Notes: generated by a model not told the origin, from the sequence alone. DNA of 64,000 nt from Paenibacillus sp. J5C2022 (GCF_025567625.1 NZ_JAOQJC010000016.1:62001-126000); one strand, 5' to 3'; counted from the first letter of the stretch, positions 27,384 through 37,640 are shown. Numbers and translations: made by a program.

Positions 27384-28553
27384 ATGCAGATCGAGGAAGT
27401 CAGGAGCCGCGTCCTCCTTTACGACCGGAACAATCTGGACAGTATCGACTGGCCGGACACCGAAGACGGCCGCTATGCCAGAGCTTATCTGGAGCCGCTT
27501 ATGCGGGAAGGGACTACACGGTATATACGCAATGTCGATACGACCATACTGCTCGCCAGAATCGATGATCTGATTCTGCCCATCACAGTCAACGAAGGCG
27601 AATACGACAATGCTTACGTGTGTTCGCCCTATACGCATTATATTCGTTATGCCAGACAGGAGCTGTCCTTATTGCAGCGTCCGCGACTGGAGAAGTCGCT
27701 CTCCGCTATGCTTCATGTGTTCGGCTACGGGATGAAGCGATCGCACTTGAACCGGGTTGTTCACATCAATAATTGGCTGCTGTCGACGAACTTGTTTCCT
27801 CGCATTACGGGAGAACAGGTCGTGGCTGTGCTGCATGCGGTGCGAGAGCAATTCCCATGCCATGCGATTGTCATTCGTTCTTTATGTTCTTCTTTGCATC
27901 CGGATATCCTGGGTGCCTTGCGTACCGAAGGCTGCAAGCTGGTGCCGAGCAGGCAGGTCTATTTGTACTGTGCGAACGATGCTGACTATGGGAATGCTAA
28001 AGCACGTTGGTTGCTGAAGCGGGATTATGAGCTGCTCGCCAGGAACGGCTATACATTCGTCCCGATGTCGGACATGACGGCAGCGGATCTATCGCGAATT
28101 GCCGAATTGTACAAGCTGCTGTACCTGGACAAGTACTCCTATGACAATCCGCAATTCGATGAGACATTCATCTCGAGCGCTATGCAGAGCGGGGCCTTGA
28201 CGTTATACGGGCTTCGCAAAGACGGGCGGCTGGATGCGGTTATGGGCTATTTCAGCCGTAACGGCGTTATGACAACGCCCTTGTTCGGCTACGATACGAC
28301 ATTGCCCCAATCCGTCGGGCTGTATAGGATGCTGTCGGCTTGCTTGATCCGGCAGTCCCGCGAGGCGGGGCACTTGCTCCATGAGAGCGCCGGCGCCGCC
28401 CAATTCAAGCGGAATCGGGGAGCGATCGCCGATTTCGAGTATTCTGCGGTCTATGACCGGCATCTGCCATTGGGCAGGCGATGGTGCTGGGCGATGCTGG
28501 AGCGATTATTGAACGGCTTCGGCGTTCCGCTAATGCGCAAGCTGAAGCTGTAA
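27384..28553 (+). CDS. Conserved protein of unknown function with GNAT-like C-terminal half
   Basis: This 389-residue soluble protein was not firmly recognised. The stretch from about 215 to 360 (LSRIAELYKLLYLDKYSYDN; GLRKDGRLDAVMGYFSRNG; LHESAGAAQFKRNRGA) has the strand-helix rhythm and the late HESAGAAxFKR feature of GNAT-like acyltransferases. The N-terminal half (about 1-190) carries no motif I know. GGAGG lies 14 bp before the ATG. It follows the hybrid kinase gene by 60 bp and is convergent with the LysR gene. Confidence 0.6.
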   Translation: MQIEEVRSRVLLYDRNNLDSIDWPDTEDGRYARAYLEPLMREGTTRYIRNVDTTILLARIDDLILPITVNEGEYDNAYVCSPYTHYIRYARQELSLLQRPRLEKSLSAMLHVFGYGMKRSHLNRVVHINNWLLSTNLFPRITGEQVVAVLHAVREQFPCHAIVIRSLCSSLHPDILGALRTEGCKLVPSRQVYLYCANDADYGNAKARWLLKRDYELLARNGYTFVPMSDMTAADLSRIAELYKLLYLDKYSYDNPQFDETFISSAMQSGALTLYGLRKDGRLDAVMGYFSRNGVMTTPLFGYDTTLPQSVGLYRMLSACLIRQSREAGHLLHESAGAAQFKRNRGAIADFEYSAVYDRHLPLGRRWCWAMLERLLNGFGVPLMRKLKL

Positions 28554-28581
28554 GCTAATTTTAATCGTAGTCATTTCAGCC

Positions 28582-29484
28582 TCAGCGTAATTGACCTCCA
28601 TATCTTTGCTGGAAAAACTCAATCAGCCAATTCGTCAATTGCTGCTGGGAGCTGCCAATGAAGCGGTCGGCGCAGTACATCAGCTCCAGATGACGCATCG
28701 GCGTAGGTCCCGTGATAGGGATGGATACAATGTCAGTGCGCTCGGGGCTTTGACTGAGCAGTCCTTTGGGCTGAATCGTGGCGCCTACGCCCGCCGAGAC
28801 CAATTGCAGCAGAGAAGTGGCCGAGCTCGTCTCCATCACCGTCGTTAGGCTTAGGCCTTCATCTCTGCATACCTCATCGACGAGATCGCGTCCCAGGAAG
28901 CCCCTCGGATACATGACAAGGGAATGACGCTCCAGCTGTTGCAGTGTTACAAATTTCCTCCCGGCAAGCTCGCTGGAAGGGTGTACGAACAGATAATAGG
29001 GCTCGCTGCCCAGCGGAATTTGGATTAATCTTCGATCGGATGAACATTGCAAGCCGATACCGAAATCAACGCGGTGGCTTAGCACTTCTTCCTGTACCTG
29101 TATGGTGGAGATCGCTTGAAGCTGGATGTCGGGATAAGTGGAGTTGAACTGGATGAAGAGCGGGACGAGCTGGAAGTCCAGGTCGGAGGGGAGCACGGCC
29201 AGTCGAACGGTGCCGCGGTTACCGGACAGCAGCTCTTTAATCGCAGACTTGGCATCCCGTTCCGCTTGCAGCATTTTCATGCCGTATAACCGCAGAAGCC
29301 TGCCTGCTTCCGTAACGGCAACCTTCTTGCCAATCCGGTCGAAGAGCGGCGTGCCAAGCTCCGCTTCAAGGATACGGATTTGCTGGCTTAATGTGGGTTG
29401 CGAGATGCCGAGCGATTCGGCAGCCTTCGTAAAATGCAGATGCTCGTAAACAGCCATAAAATACTGTATATTGCGATTGTCCAT
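28582..29484 (-). CDS. LysR-family transcriptional regulator
   Basis: This 300-residue protein has an N-terminal helix-turn-helix (FTKAAESLGISQPTLSQQIRILE) and an effector domain of the CynR/GltC kind. It is divergent from an MFS transporter gene it probably controls. A perfect 15-bp dyad with T-N11-A (29504-29518) sits 20 bp upstream of its start codon. Confidence 0.92.
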   Translation of the reverse strand: MDNRNIQYFMAVYEHLHFTKAAESLGISQPTLSQQIRILEAELGTPLFDRIGKKVAVTEAGRLLRLYGMKMLQAERDAKSAIKELLSGNRGTVRLAVLPSDLDFQLVPLFIQFNSTYPDIQLQAISTIQVQEEVLSHRVDFGIGLQCSSDRRLIQIPLGSEPYYLFVHPSSELAGRKFVTLQQLERHSLVMYPRGFLGRDLVDEVCRDEGLSLTTVMETSSATSLLQLVSAGVGATIQPKGLLSQSPERTDIVSIPITGPTPMRHLELMYCADRFIGSSQQQLTNWLIEFFQQRYGGQLR

Positions 29485-29503
29485 GCGATAATCCTTTCAT
29501 TTG

Positions 29504-29518
29504 ATAGTATTTTACTAT
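29504..29518. promoter_or_regulatory. LysR-type operator between regulator and transporter
   Basis: ATAGTA-TTT-TACTAT is a perfect inverted repeat and contains the LysR T-N11-A core. It lies in the divergent intergenic region. Confidence 0.55.
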
Positions 29519-29612
29519 GATAATAATATAAACAATAGAATTGATCAATGAAAATAGGTTCCTTATACTTAATGGAGAACGGCATCGATCAGAAAGAGAG
29601 AAGGAACGCAGG

Positions 29613-30788
29613 ATGAGAAAATTCTATTTAGTAATGGCTATATTTCTAGCCGCTTTGAACTTAAGACCGATTATTACCTCTGTCGCTCCGTTGCTTGAAA
29701 CGCTGCAGAGCGAGCTGGGGATAAGCGGGCTGACAGCAAGCTTGCTGACGACATTACCCGTATTATGCATGGGTTTCTTTGCACCTGCGGCTACAGCGTT
29801 AAGCGATCGGTTCGGACTTGAGCGCACCATCTTCATCGCATTGTGCTTGATTACCGGGGCTTCCGCACTTCGGGGCATCGTCAGCTCGGTGATGATACTG
29901 GTTGCAACCGCCTTGGCCGGAGGAATCGGCGTTAGCCTGGCGGGGCCTTTATTGTCAGGATTTGTGAAAAAGTACTTCCCGACAAGGCCGGGCGTTGTGA
30001 GCATCTATTCCGCCTCGATGATCGTTGGAGCGGGGCTTGCTTCCGCCCTCGCGATTCCCGTCTACCAGAGCAGCCGGCACAGCTTGGCGCTAACGTTGTC
30101 CTGCTGGGCGATATTCGGCGTGATCGCCTTATTCGTCTGGGCGGCTTTTCTTCGGAACGGCCAAGCCGGGAAAGAGGGGAGAGCACGAACACACCTTCCG
30201 GTTCGCAATAGAAGCGCACTGCTGCTTACGCTTTTTTTCGGCATGATGGCATGCATGTTCTATTCCGTAACGGCATGGATTTCTCCCATGGCGCATAGCT
30301 TTGGGTACGATCCGGCTGCCTCGGCGATGCTTCTTACCGTATTTACCCTAGTTCAAATTCCAATATCCTTGACGGTTCCCGCCCTTGTTGCACGCTTTGG
30401 CAACCGTAGATTTTTTCTTGTCATGTGCAGCGTGTTCGAGTTGATCGGCGTAACTTTGCTTCTGCTCCGCCTGCCGATGCTGCCTGCTGTCATCTGTCTG
30501 GGGATTGGAGCAGGAGGTCTGTTCCCGCTGGCGCTTATGCTACCGATTGTGGAGACGAATACGTCGGAGGAAGCGGGAGCCTGGTCGGCCATGTCGCAAT
30601 GCGGCGGGTATATCATCGGGGCGATGGGACCGCTGCTCATCGGCACGATTCACGATTACAGCGGCAGCTTTATGCCTGCGCTCATCGTCATGCTGGTCAT
30701 CACGGCGGTCATGATCGGCGTGCAGCTGCTTATTACCGGTGAGAAGAAAGCAGTAGTCGACGTCAAGCCGGCTGCCGACTTCTCCTAA
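29613..30788 (+). CDS. MFS transporter, CynX/NimT family
   Basis: This 391-residue protein has 12 predicted membrane segments. Its opening AALNLRPIITSVAPLL is typical of the CynX/NimT (cyanate, 2-nitroimidazole) family. The ATG at 29613 follows AGAAGGAACG and is preferred over an ATG at 29541 that would add a polar tail. It is likely controlled by the divergent LysR protein. The gene ends 3 bp before the end of the convergent AraC gene. Confidence 0.87.
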   Translation: MRKFYLVMAIFLAALNLRPIITSVAPLLETLQSELGISGLTASLLTTLPVLCMGFFAPAATALSDRFGLERTIFIALCLITGASALRGIVSSVMILVATALAGGIGVSLAGPLLSGFVKKYFPTRPGVVSIYSASMIVGAGLASALAIPVYQSSRHSLALTLSCWAIFGVIALFVWAAFLRNGQAGKEGRARTHLPVRNRSALLLTLFFGMMACMFYSVTAWISPMAHSFGYDPAASAMLLTVFTLVQIPISLTVPALVARFGNRRFFLVMCSVFELIGVTLLLLRLPMLPAVICLGIGAGGLFPLALMLPIVETNTSEEAGAWSAMSQCGGYIIGAMGPLLIGTIHDYSGSFMPALIVMLVITAVMIGVQLLITGEKKAVVDVKPAADFS

Positions 30789-30791
30789 CGA

Positions 30792-31739
30792 TCAACGCTG
30801 ATTGTGAAAGGTTTTGGGGCTTCCGTCAACGGAGTTCGACTGCATTCTGGCGATGACGGTTCTCGCATATTGTGAAGGCGACATGCCTACGAACGTTTTG
30901 AAGTGTCTGGAGAAGGTGTGTACGCTGCTGTAATGCAGCAGATCGGCAATTTCCGAGAAATTGTGCCGATGCTCGCGTATCATTTTTTTCGCTTGCTCCA
31001 GCTTTAATTGCCGATAATACTTCATTATGCTAATCCCCGTGTGAGACTTGAATATGGCTAGGGCATGGCTCTTGCTCAAGTTGAATGCGGTATAGACCTG
31101 CTCCAGCCGGATTTCCCCGAATACATTGCTTTCCATATAATCGCACATGCGGTTCACCAACTCGGCTTCGCTTCGCTGCTTGGTCAGCGGAGACAGCCGC
31201 AGCTCGCCGGTGGCGGAATCGCTGCTGCTGCGCAAGTGAATCAGGAACATTTCCAGATGGAGTCTGATCAGCTGTTCTGCGCCGATTGGCGCATCCGGCC
31301 GTCTATTCAAGGTATGATTCCGAGGGTCGTCGAATGGGGGATAGAAGGCGGCAAATCCGTTTTTGATCATTTGCGCCAGCAACTCCCTCTGACGGGCATC
31401 CAATGTGAAAATTTTATTTTCAAAGAACGCCATCTCTCTGGATTGGCAGACGAAAGAAAGAATGATGACGTTCGGCGCGACTTTCCGGTTCGCCCACACC
31501 CCGTGAAATTCGTTCGGTTTATGAAAGATGACATCGCCTTGCTGCAGACAATAGCCCTCAGTGTCCGCGAACACCTCAATTTCTCCTTTGTCCACATATA
31601 CGAACTCCCAGAAGTCATGCTTCTCCCCTTCAAATCGGAAATCCTTGGAGAATTCGAAGTAGTGGAGCGATATAATGTCCTTCACGACAAAAGATTCCTT
31701 CAGCCTTGTCCGGACAAACGGATCAGGGTTCTCTGCCAT
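30792..31739 (-). CDS. AraC-family transcriptional regulator
   Basis: This 315-residue protein has an N-terminal cupin (HDFWEFVYVDKGEIEVFAD; HKPNEFHGVWANRK) and a C-terminal AraC domain (LLHYSSVHTFSRHFKTFVGM). The ATG at 31739 follows AAGGAG; a TTG 12 bp upstream is an alternative. It is divergent from a PIG-L deacetylase and deaminase operon, which it likely regulates in response to an amino sugar. Confidence 0.9.
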   Translation of the reverse strand: MAENPDPFVRTRLKESFVVKDIISLHYFEFSKDFRFEGEKHDFWEFVYVDKGEIEVFADTEGYCLQQGDVIFHKPNEFHGVWANRKVAPNVIILSFVCQSREMAFFENKIFTLDARQRELLAQMIKNGFAAFYPPFDDPRNHTLNRRPDAPIGAEQLIRLHLEMFLIHLRSSSDSATGELRLSPLTKQRSEAELVNRMCDYMESNVFGEIRLEQVYTAFNLSKSHALAIFKSHTGISIMKYYRQLKLEQAKKMIREHRHNFSEIADLLHYSSVHTFSRHFKTFVGMSPSQYARTVIARMQSNSVDGSPKTFHNQR

Positions 31740-31784
31740 TGGCTCCTTCAACCTCCCTGCTTCTGATTATGTATACCATTCTAA

Positions 31785-31798
31785 TGAAAGCGCTTGAG
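31785..31798. promoter_or_regulatory. Possible catabolite-responsive element
   Basis: TGAAAGCGCTTGAG lies between the AraC gene and the divergent amino-sugar operon. Its reverse complement matches 11 of 14 positions of the cre consensus TGWAANCGNTNWCA. CcpA control is plausible but unproved. Confidence 0.35.
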
Positions 31799-31932
31799 AA
31801 AGGAAAGGGGAAGTGCGAACTTATTGCAACGATTCACGTACTTTTTGCTAAAGATTAGCCCGGACCTTGAAGCTTATACTGGAGAGGAATGGAGGACAGC
31901 AAGCGAACAGCTTGCCGAATAGGAGGAACGAT

Positions 31933-32643
31933 ATGAACGTATTGGCAGTAGGCTGTCATCCGGACGATCTGGAGATCGGTTGCGGAGGCACATTGGCGAA
32001 GCTCGCTTCGCTGGGCCACCAGGTCACAATGGTGCATGTCGCCAATGGGAATAAAGGGCATAAGATCATCGAGCCGGAGAAGCTGGCCAACATACGGGCG
32101 GCGGAAGCGAAGTCGGCAGGCAACCTGATCGGGGCGAACGTCATAGGGCTGGATGTGCCCGACCTGTCGGTGAAGGCAGACGGGGACGAGCTGGTTCAGA
32201 AGCTGGTCGCCGTCATTCGCGACGCCAAGCCGGATTTTATTATTACCCATCCGCCGGAGGACTATATGAAGGATCATATGGAAGTGTCCAAAGCGGTGTT
32301 CGACGCCAGCTTCTCCGCGACAGTACCGCATTTCAACAAGGAAGCGGGACAAGATGCCCATCATAAGGTCGCGCCGATCTATTACATGGACACTTTGGCC
32401 GGAGTCGGATTCCTTCCGACGGAATATGTGGATATCTCCGATTTTATCGACATCAAGTTGCAGATGAACAACTGTCATGAGAGCCAGATCAAGTGGCTGT
32501 ACGAGCATGACGGCATTGACTTCCTGGATTTTGTTCGGACCGTATCGAAGTTCCGCGGGCTGCAGTGCGGCGCCGCTTATGCCGAAGGCTTCAAGCAGTG
32601 TCAGGCGTGGCCAAGACTGACTGCCGCCAGATTGCTGCCGTAA
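31933..32643 (+). CDS. PIG-L (LmbE) family deacetylase
   Basis: This 236-residue protein has the zinc-binding motif HPDD (residues 9-12) and a distal [17 protein letters not shown] as in N-acetylglucosaminyl deacetylases of the PIG-L/BshB group. It should remove acetyl from an N-acetylated sugar or glycoside in the cytoplasm. The ATG at 31933 follows AGGAGG and is preferred over an ATG 66 bp upstream. A NagB-like gene follows 29 bp later, forming a deacetylate-then-deaminate pair. Confidence 0.88.
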   Translation: MNVLAVGCHPDDLEIGCGGTLAKLASLGHQVTMVHVANGNKGHKIIEPEKLANIRAAEAKSAGNLIGANVIGLDVPDLSVKADGDELVQKLVAVIRDAKPDFIITHPPEDYMKDHMEVSKAVFDASFSATVPHFNKEAGQDAHHKVAPIYYMDTLAGVGFLPTEYVDISDFIDIKLQMNNCHESQIKWLYEHDGIDFLDFVRTVSKFRGLQCGAAYAEGFKQCQAWPRLTAARLLP

Positions 32644-32672
32644 TCAGAATTCTAACGAGGAGAGTGCTGTAC

Positions 32673-33623
32673 ATGAATTTCATGGAGACGGTGAGAGGAT
32701 CATTGCTTGAAGGCTTCTATCCTGCTGGATGGGATATGGACAGAATCGATAGATGCTGCTCGCATCCGCCCGATTCTATCGGGGAGAGGCAATCGTTCTG
32801 GCATGAACAATTCCTGCCCGCTGCCTGCGATGATGTCGCCGAGCTGGATGTGAGAATGGGGCACGAGATCGCCATGCAGATCCGGGCATGCAAGAGTGAG
32901 GGACGGAAGGCCGCCTTCATCTTTCCGGTCGGGCCGATGGGCATGTACAAATGGGCGGTGTATTTCCTGAAGGAGTGGCAAGTGGATTGCAGTCATGTGT
33001 ACGGATTCAATATGGACGAATGGAGCGACGAAGCGGGCCGAACGCTGCCTTCCGACAACCCCGGCTCGTTCCAATTCGCTATGGAGCAGTCGTTCTATGG
33101 ACCGCTTGGAGCCTATACGATACCCGAAGAGCAACGGCATTTCGCGACAGCTGAGACATTGCCGACGTATGCAGAGAAGATCGCCGCACTGAAGGCGGAA
33201 GGAGCCAAGCTCATAACCATATTCGGGATCGGACGCATGATGCATATCGCGTTCTGGGAGCCGCATTTCGCCGCGGAATATAACAGTGAGGCAGATTGGC
33301 GCACAGCAACGCATCGGCTTGGAGCACAACTGCATCCGCTCACGATCGAACAAAATGCGATTACCAGCTTCAAGAGCCGGACGACGCTTGTGTCCTGCCG
33401 CGCCAATACGATCGGGCCGGGATTGTTCCTGCAGTCCGACTATATCATTGGCGGCTGCGACGGCGCCCTTGGCAGAGGGATGCAGTGGCAAGGGCTTTCG
33501 TTATGGACGACGCTGCGGTACGGACCGGATCGTTGGCTGCCGTCCACCTATATGCCGACTTTGCCGGGCAGGCTGTTTTATTTGCGGGAGCTGGCTGGTC
33601 CGCTTGGGCCGGAATTGAATTGA
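32673..33623 (+). CDS. Glucosamine-6-phosphate deaminase-like protein (NagB family)
   Basis: This 316-residue protein has a NagB-like fold with the catalytic-type D115 (GFNMDEWSD), H191 and E196 ([13 protein letters not shown]). In classic NagB the loop reads G-x-G-x-x-G-H-I-x-F-N-E-P; here the Gly before the His is Met190, residue 189 is also Met, and the Asn before Glu is Trp. It is therefore a divergent subfamily and may use a substrate other than glucosamine 6-phosphate. GAGGAG precedes the ATG at 32673. It is co-transcribed with the deacetylase and closed by a terminator. Confidence 0.8.
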   Translation: MNFMETVRGSLLEGFYPAGWDMDRIDRCCSHPPDSIGERQSFWHEQFLPAACDDVAELDVRMGHEIAMQIRACKSEGRKAAFIFPVGPMGMYKWAVYFLKEWQVDCSHVYGFNMDEWSDEAGRTLPSDNPGSFQFAMEQSFYGPLGAYTIPEEQRHFATAETLPTYAEKIAALKAEGAKLITIFGIGRMMHIAFWEPHFAAEYNSEADWRTATHRLGAQLHPLTIEQNAITSFKSRTTLVSCRANTIGPGLFLQSDYIIGGCDGALGRGMQWQGLSLWTTLRYGPDRWLPSTYMPTLPGRLFYLRELAGPLGPELN

Positions 33624-33644
33624 CGCATGAGAAAACCAATCGTT

Positions 33645-33674
33645 GAAAACCCTTTTCGAAGGGTTTTCTTTTTT
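33645..33674 (+). terminator. Intrinsic terminator of the deacetylase/deaminase operon
   Basis: A perfect 10-bp stem GAAAACCCTT / AAGGGTTTTC closed by a TTCG tetraloop is followed by six T. Confidence 0.9.
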
Positions 33675-33723
33675 GCATGTGGAACATTATAGGTAGAAAG
33701 CTTTGACTGCGAGGGAATAATTC

Positions 33724-34551
33724 ATGCTCACGACATTCACAAAATCCGCAAATTCCTTAACGTTCAAGAAATCCAATTCCAAGCTGGAAGCCCTGCAAGG
33801 CAAAACGATATTGATAACGGGAGCAAGCTCCGGCATCGGAGAGGCGTTAGCGTATCAGTTGGCCCATCACGACGTCCATCTGATTCTTGTGGCGAGAAGA
33901 GAGGACAGGCTCACGGAGATGAAACGGGAAATAGAGTCGTTATCGGCCACGGTCAGCGTATGCCGTGCGGATCTCAGAGAGCAGGATGAGATGGATGACC
34001 TGCTCATCCATCTATCCCGGCAGCAAGGCGGGGTAGATATCTTCGTCAGCAACGCCGGTCATTCCATTCGCCGCAAGCTGATGGATTCTCTGGACCGTTA
34101 CCATGACTTTACTCGTACGATGGCAATTAATTATTTCGCGCCCGTTCGGTTAACGTTGGCTCTCATCCCTCAGCTTCGGCATAACCGGGGACATGTGATC
34201 AACGTATCGACGATTAATGCATCGCTTATTCCATTCCCGTATTGGGCGGCTTATCAAGCTTCCAAGTCGGCGTTCGATACTTGGTTCCGTTCCGCTGCTC
34301 CGGAGATGAATGCAGCCGGCATCGCGACGACGTCCTTTTACTTCCCGCTAGTGAGAACGCCCATGATCGAGCCGACTGCCGCTTATCGCCGAATGCCTGC
34401 CATGAGCCCGGAACGAGCGGCACGCCTAATTGTGAACGCCATGCTGACGAAGCGCAGAACGTACAGGCCGTGGTGGCTCGTCTTCGGAGAGCTGGCTTCG
34501 GTACTGGGAAGACAGTTATGGGAGCGTATTGCGCCGCGATTCATGGATTAG
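33724..34551 (+). CDS. Short-chain dehydrogenase/reductase
   Basis: This 275-residue classical SDR has TGASSGIGEALA for cofactor binding, NAGH, a Ser in NVSTINASL, and YQASKSAFD containing the catalytic Tyr and Lys. The C-terminus has hydrophobic and basic residues like the membrane-associated SDRs linked to lipid metabolism. An AMP-dependent ligase gene starts 17 bp downstream, so the pair probably acts on the same acyl substrate. Confidence 0.9.
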   Translation: MLTTFTKSANSLTFKKSNSKLEALQGKTILITGASSGIGEALAYQLAHHDVHLILVARREDRLTEMKREIESLSATVSVCRADLREQDEMDDLLIHLSRQQGGVDIFVSNAGHSIRRKLMDSLDRYHDFTRTMAINYFAPVRLTLALIPQLRHNRGHVINVSTINASLIPFPYWAAYQASKSAFDTWFRSAAPEMNAAGIATTSFYFPLVRTPMIEPTAAYRRMPAMSPERAARLIVNAMLTKRRTYRPWWLVFGELASVLGRQLWERIAPRFMD

Positions 34552-34568
34552 AGGGGGGAGTAAGTCAT

Positions 34569-36122
34569 ATGCTGAATTTGATCCGAGTTATGTATCAGTT
34601 ACATATGCTCTCCCCTCGCGGCGTACTCCGCTTAGCTGCTGCTGTCTGGAAGTACGGCGTCAATCTGATGGCACTGGTCTGTCTTGCAGCAAGAACGTAT
34701 GGTGACCGGATTGCCATATCGGATGAGCGGGAGGCGATCAGCTACAGGCAGTTATGGCGCCAATCCGAGCGGCTTGCGATGCAATTCCGGCAGCAGTACG
34801 GACTTGCCCGCGGCAAGAAGATTGGTGTTATGTGCAACAACCACGCTTCCTTGGTGAAAACGGTATTCGCAGCGTCGAATACGGGAGCGGACATCTACCT
34901 GCTTAATACCGGAATGGGGCTGGAGCGGTTCAATCAGCTGGCAGAGCGGCATGGCTTCGACTTGCTGGTGCACGATGCCGAGCTAACGCCGCTCGTAGCG
35001 CAATCAGCATATGTTCGTGCAAGGCTGTTAAGTTATGGCGACGATCAGCACTCGGTTAATCGCTTCGCTCAAGCCTCTGACCGCATGACAACGATTCGGC
35101 GCAAGCGGGCATCCGCCGGAAGAATCATGCTGCTGACAGGCGGTACGACCGGAAGGGCGAAGGAGGTTCCGCATCGGCCTTCACTATTCTATTACTTGCC
35201 GCCATTCATCACGCTGTTGTCACGGCTCAAGTTGAAGGAGCGCCACTCGATTTATATTGCGACTCCGATCTATCACGGCTACGGAATCGCCTTTCTGTTA
35301 TTGTGTACCGCATTGGGGAAAAAAATCATGCTGACTGCCGGCTTCGATGCTGCAAAATCTTGCGCTTGGATTGCAGGACACAAGGCGGATGTCGTTACGG
35401 TCGTCCCGCTGATGCTGTTGAAAATGATAAGGCATGATTCCGATCAATTGAAATCGCTCGTCTGTATTGCTTCCGGCGGGGCCGAGCTTGCCCCCGGACT
35501 CATAGAAGAGGTGCACAATCGATTGGGACATGTACTGTACAATTTGTACGGCACTTCGGAGGCGGGACTCTGCACCGTCGCAACCTCCCAGGATTTGAGG
35601 GAGCTGCCTCTTACGATCGGCAAAGCAATCGATGGCCTGAAGCTGCATCTTCTGGATGACCGAATGAAGCCGGTGGGAATCGGTACGGTGGGTCGGTTAT
35701 GTCTAAAAAACAAATGGTCGCTGAGTAGAAGCAGTCACTCCTGGCTGGAAACGGGCGATATGGGCTGCAGAGATGGAGCGGGCTATTATTACTGGTGCGG
35801 AAGAGCGGACGATATGATTGTGTCTGGCGGGGAAAATGTGTATCCAATCGAACTGGAGCGGTTGCTGCATACTCATCCGCTCATCGAAGATGCGGCAGTC
35901 ATCGGCATACCGGACGAGTGGTTCGGCCAGCGGCTGAAAGCGATGGTGCAATTGATTCCGAACGCCGTGCTGACGGAGGAGGAACTGTTGACATGGCTGC
36001 GCAGCAAGGCGGCCAGATATCAGATGCCGAAGGTAACGGTCTTCGTGGACGAGATCGCTTATACGAGTCTGGGCAAGCGGGACAAGAAACGAGCCGTTAT
36101 CGGACAAACGCCATCGTCGTAA
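34569..36122 (+). CDS. AMP-dependent acyl-CoA synthetase/ligase
   Basis: This 517-residue adenylating enzyme has the A3 loop LLTGGTTGRAKEVPH, YGTSEAG, ETGDMG, the hinge GRADDMIVSGGENVYP and the terminal catalytic Lys region LGKRDKK. It should activate a fatty or aromatic acid as its CoA thioester. The ATG at 34569 follows AGAGGGGGGAG. It is co-transcribed with the upstream SDR. The substrate is unknown; the N-terminus contains a hydrophobic stretch that may touch the membrane. Confidence 0.88.
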   Translation: MLNLIRVMYQLHMLSPRGVLRLAAAVWKYGVNLMALVCLAARTYGDRIAISDEREAISYRQLWRQSERLAMQFRQQYGLARGKKIGVMCNNHASLVKTVFAASNTGADIYLLNTGMGLERFNQLAERHGFDLLVHDAELTPLVAQSAYVRARLLSYGDDQHSVNRFAQASDRMTTIRRKRASAGRIMLLTGGTTGRAKEVPHRPSLFYYLPPFITLLSRLKLKERHSIYIATPIYHGYGIAFLLLCTALGKKIMLTAGFDAAKSCAWIAGHKADVVTVVPLMLLKMIRHDSDQLKSLVCIASGGAELAPGLIEEVHNRLGHVLYNLYGTSEAGLCTVATSQDLRELPLTIGKAIDGLKLHLLDDRMKPVGIGTVGRLCLKNKWSLSRSSHSWLETGDMGCRDGAGYYYWCGRADDMIVSGGENVYPIELERLLHTHPLIEDAAVIGIPDEWFGQRLKAMVQLIPNAVLTEEELLTWLRSKAARYQMPKVTVFVDEIAYTSLGKRDKKRAVIGQTPSS

Positions 36123-36238
36123 AACAGATGCGTATGCCATAAATTGTGTGCCATGCGACGCTTGGCTTTGCATCAGATTTGTATTAAAATTGACGATGCT
36201 GCATATTTATACTTGACATCAAGGAGATAGACACATAC

Positions 36239-37633
36239 ATGACATCCAAGAACGGACCAATCGAGAACTTTCCGGCTATGCCACGCGGCAACGAGCATTC
36301 GAGCTTGCTGCAATTTATTATTCCTTCCTTGCTCGGCCTGCTGCTCTTTGTCATCCCGATCCCATGGAGAGGAGAGGTTACGGTTCCGATCGCTTTCCTG
36401 GCGAAAGTAATCGGCGAATGGCTTGCGCCATGGCTGCCGCTTGCTGCTGTAGTCGTCACGATTATCGCATGGCTTGGCGCCGCATATACGCGTTGGCTGA
36501 AGCCTGCTCCTCTGCTGCGCATGCCGTTATGGAAGGCGATATTCGACATATCCCGCTTCTGGTTCTGGACTCGCACGATTGGAATGCTATTCGCGCTGCT
36601 GACCTATTGGAAGCTTGGACCGGAATGGATCTGGGCGGAATCGACCGGCGGTCTGCTGCTTACAAGTCTCGTCCCGGGATTATTCGTCGTATTCTTGCTA
36701 GCGGGCTTGCTGCTGCCGCTGCTTGTCGACTTCGGTCTGCTGGAGTTCTTCGGTACGCTGATGACCCGGATTATGCGTCCGCTCTTCCGCTTGCCGGGGC
36801 GCTCCTCCATCAATTGCATGGCTTCCTGGCTGGGGGACGGCACGATCGGCGTCATGCTGACAAGCAAGCAATATGAGGAGGGCTACTATACGAAGCGCGA
36901 GGCGGCGGTCATCGGTACGACGTTCACCGCCGTCTCCATCACCTTCAGCTTCATCGTACTGAGCAACGTCGGCCTTGCGCACCTGTTCCTGCCGTTCTAT
37001 GTCATTGTGACGGCTGCGGGCATGATCGCAGCCGTCATTATGCCTCGCATCCCGCCGCTGTCGCGCAAGCCGGATACGTATGCGGCAGGGGTCAAGCCGC
37101 CTCAAGAGGAGCTGATACCGGCGGGTTGGCGTCCGTGGAAGTGGGCGCTGCATCAAGCGGTGGGCAGAGCGTCCCGCCATGAAGGCGCGCGTTCGTTCTT
37201 GCGCAACGGCGGCAAGAACATTGTCGATCTATGGTGCGGCGTCATCCCTGTCGTCATGGCGATCGGCACCGTCGCGCTCGCGCTTGCGGAGTTCACCCCG
37301 CTGTTCAAGTGGCTGGGCTTGCCGTTCATTCCGCTGCTTCAGCTGCTCGGCTTGCCGGAGGCGGAAGCGGCTTCGCAGACGATACTCGTCGGCTTCGCGG
37401 ATATGTTCCTGCCGACGCTGCTTGCGTCCGATATAGCAAGCGAGCTTACCCGCTTCGTTATCGCCGCATTGTCGGTGACGCAGCTGATTTATATGTCCGA
37501 GGTGGGGGGCTTGCTGCTTAGCTCGAAGCTGCCGATCAGCCTGCGCGATCTGATCTTGATTTTCCTACTGCGCACGATCATTACATTGCCGCTTATCGCC
37601 GGAGCCGCGCATTTGCTGTTTGCGTTCATTTAA
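36239..37633 (+). CDS. yjiH: YjiH family membrane protein (nucleoside-recognition/Gate domain)
   Basis: This 464-residue protein has about ten predicted membrane segments and the Gate-type motif INCMASWLGDGTIGVMLTSK near the middle, with a repeated half near the C-terminus (ILVGFADMFLPTLLA). These features define the YjiH group of nucleoside-recognition-like proteins. The transported compound is unknown. The ATG follows AAGGAG. The gene stands alone and is followed by a terminator. Confidence 0.85.
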   Translation: MTSKNGPIENFPAMPRGNEHSSLLQFIIPSLLGLLLFVIPIPWRGEVTVPIAFLAKVIGEWLAPWLPLAAVVVTIIAWLGAAYTRWLKPAPLLRMPLWKAIFDISRFWFWTRTIGMLFALLTYWKLGPEWIWAESTGGLLLTSLVPGLFVVFLLAGLLLPLLVDFGLLEFFGTLMTRIMRPLFRLPGRSSINCMASWLGDGTIGVMLTSKQYEEGYYTKREAAVIGTTFTAVSITFSFIVLSNVGLAHLFLPFYVIVTAAGMIAAVIMPRIPPLSRKPDTYAAGVKPPQEELIPAGWRPWKWALHQAVGRASRHEGARSFLRNGGKNIVDLWCGVIPVVMAIGTVALALAEFTPLFKWLGLPFIPLLQLLGLPEAEAASQTILVGFADMFLPTLLASDIASELTRFVIAALSVTQLIYMSEVGGLLLSSKLPISLRDLILIFLLRTIITLPLIAGAAHLLFAFI

Positions 37634-37640
37634 TGCATTT

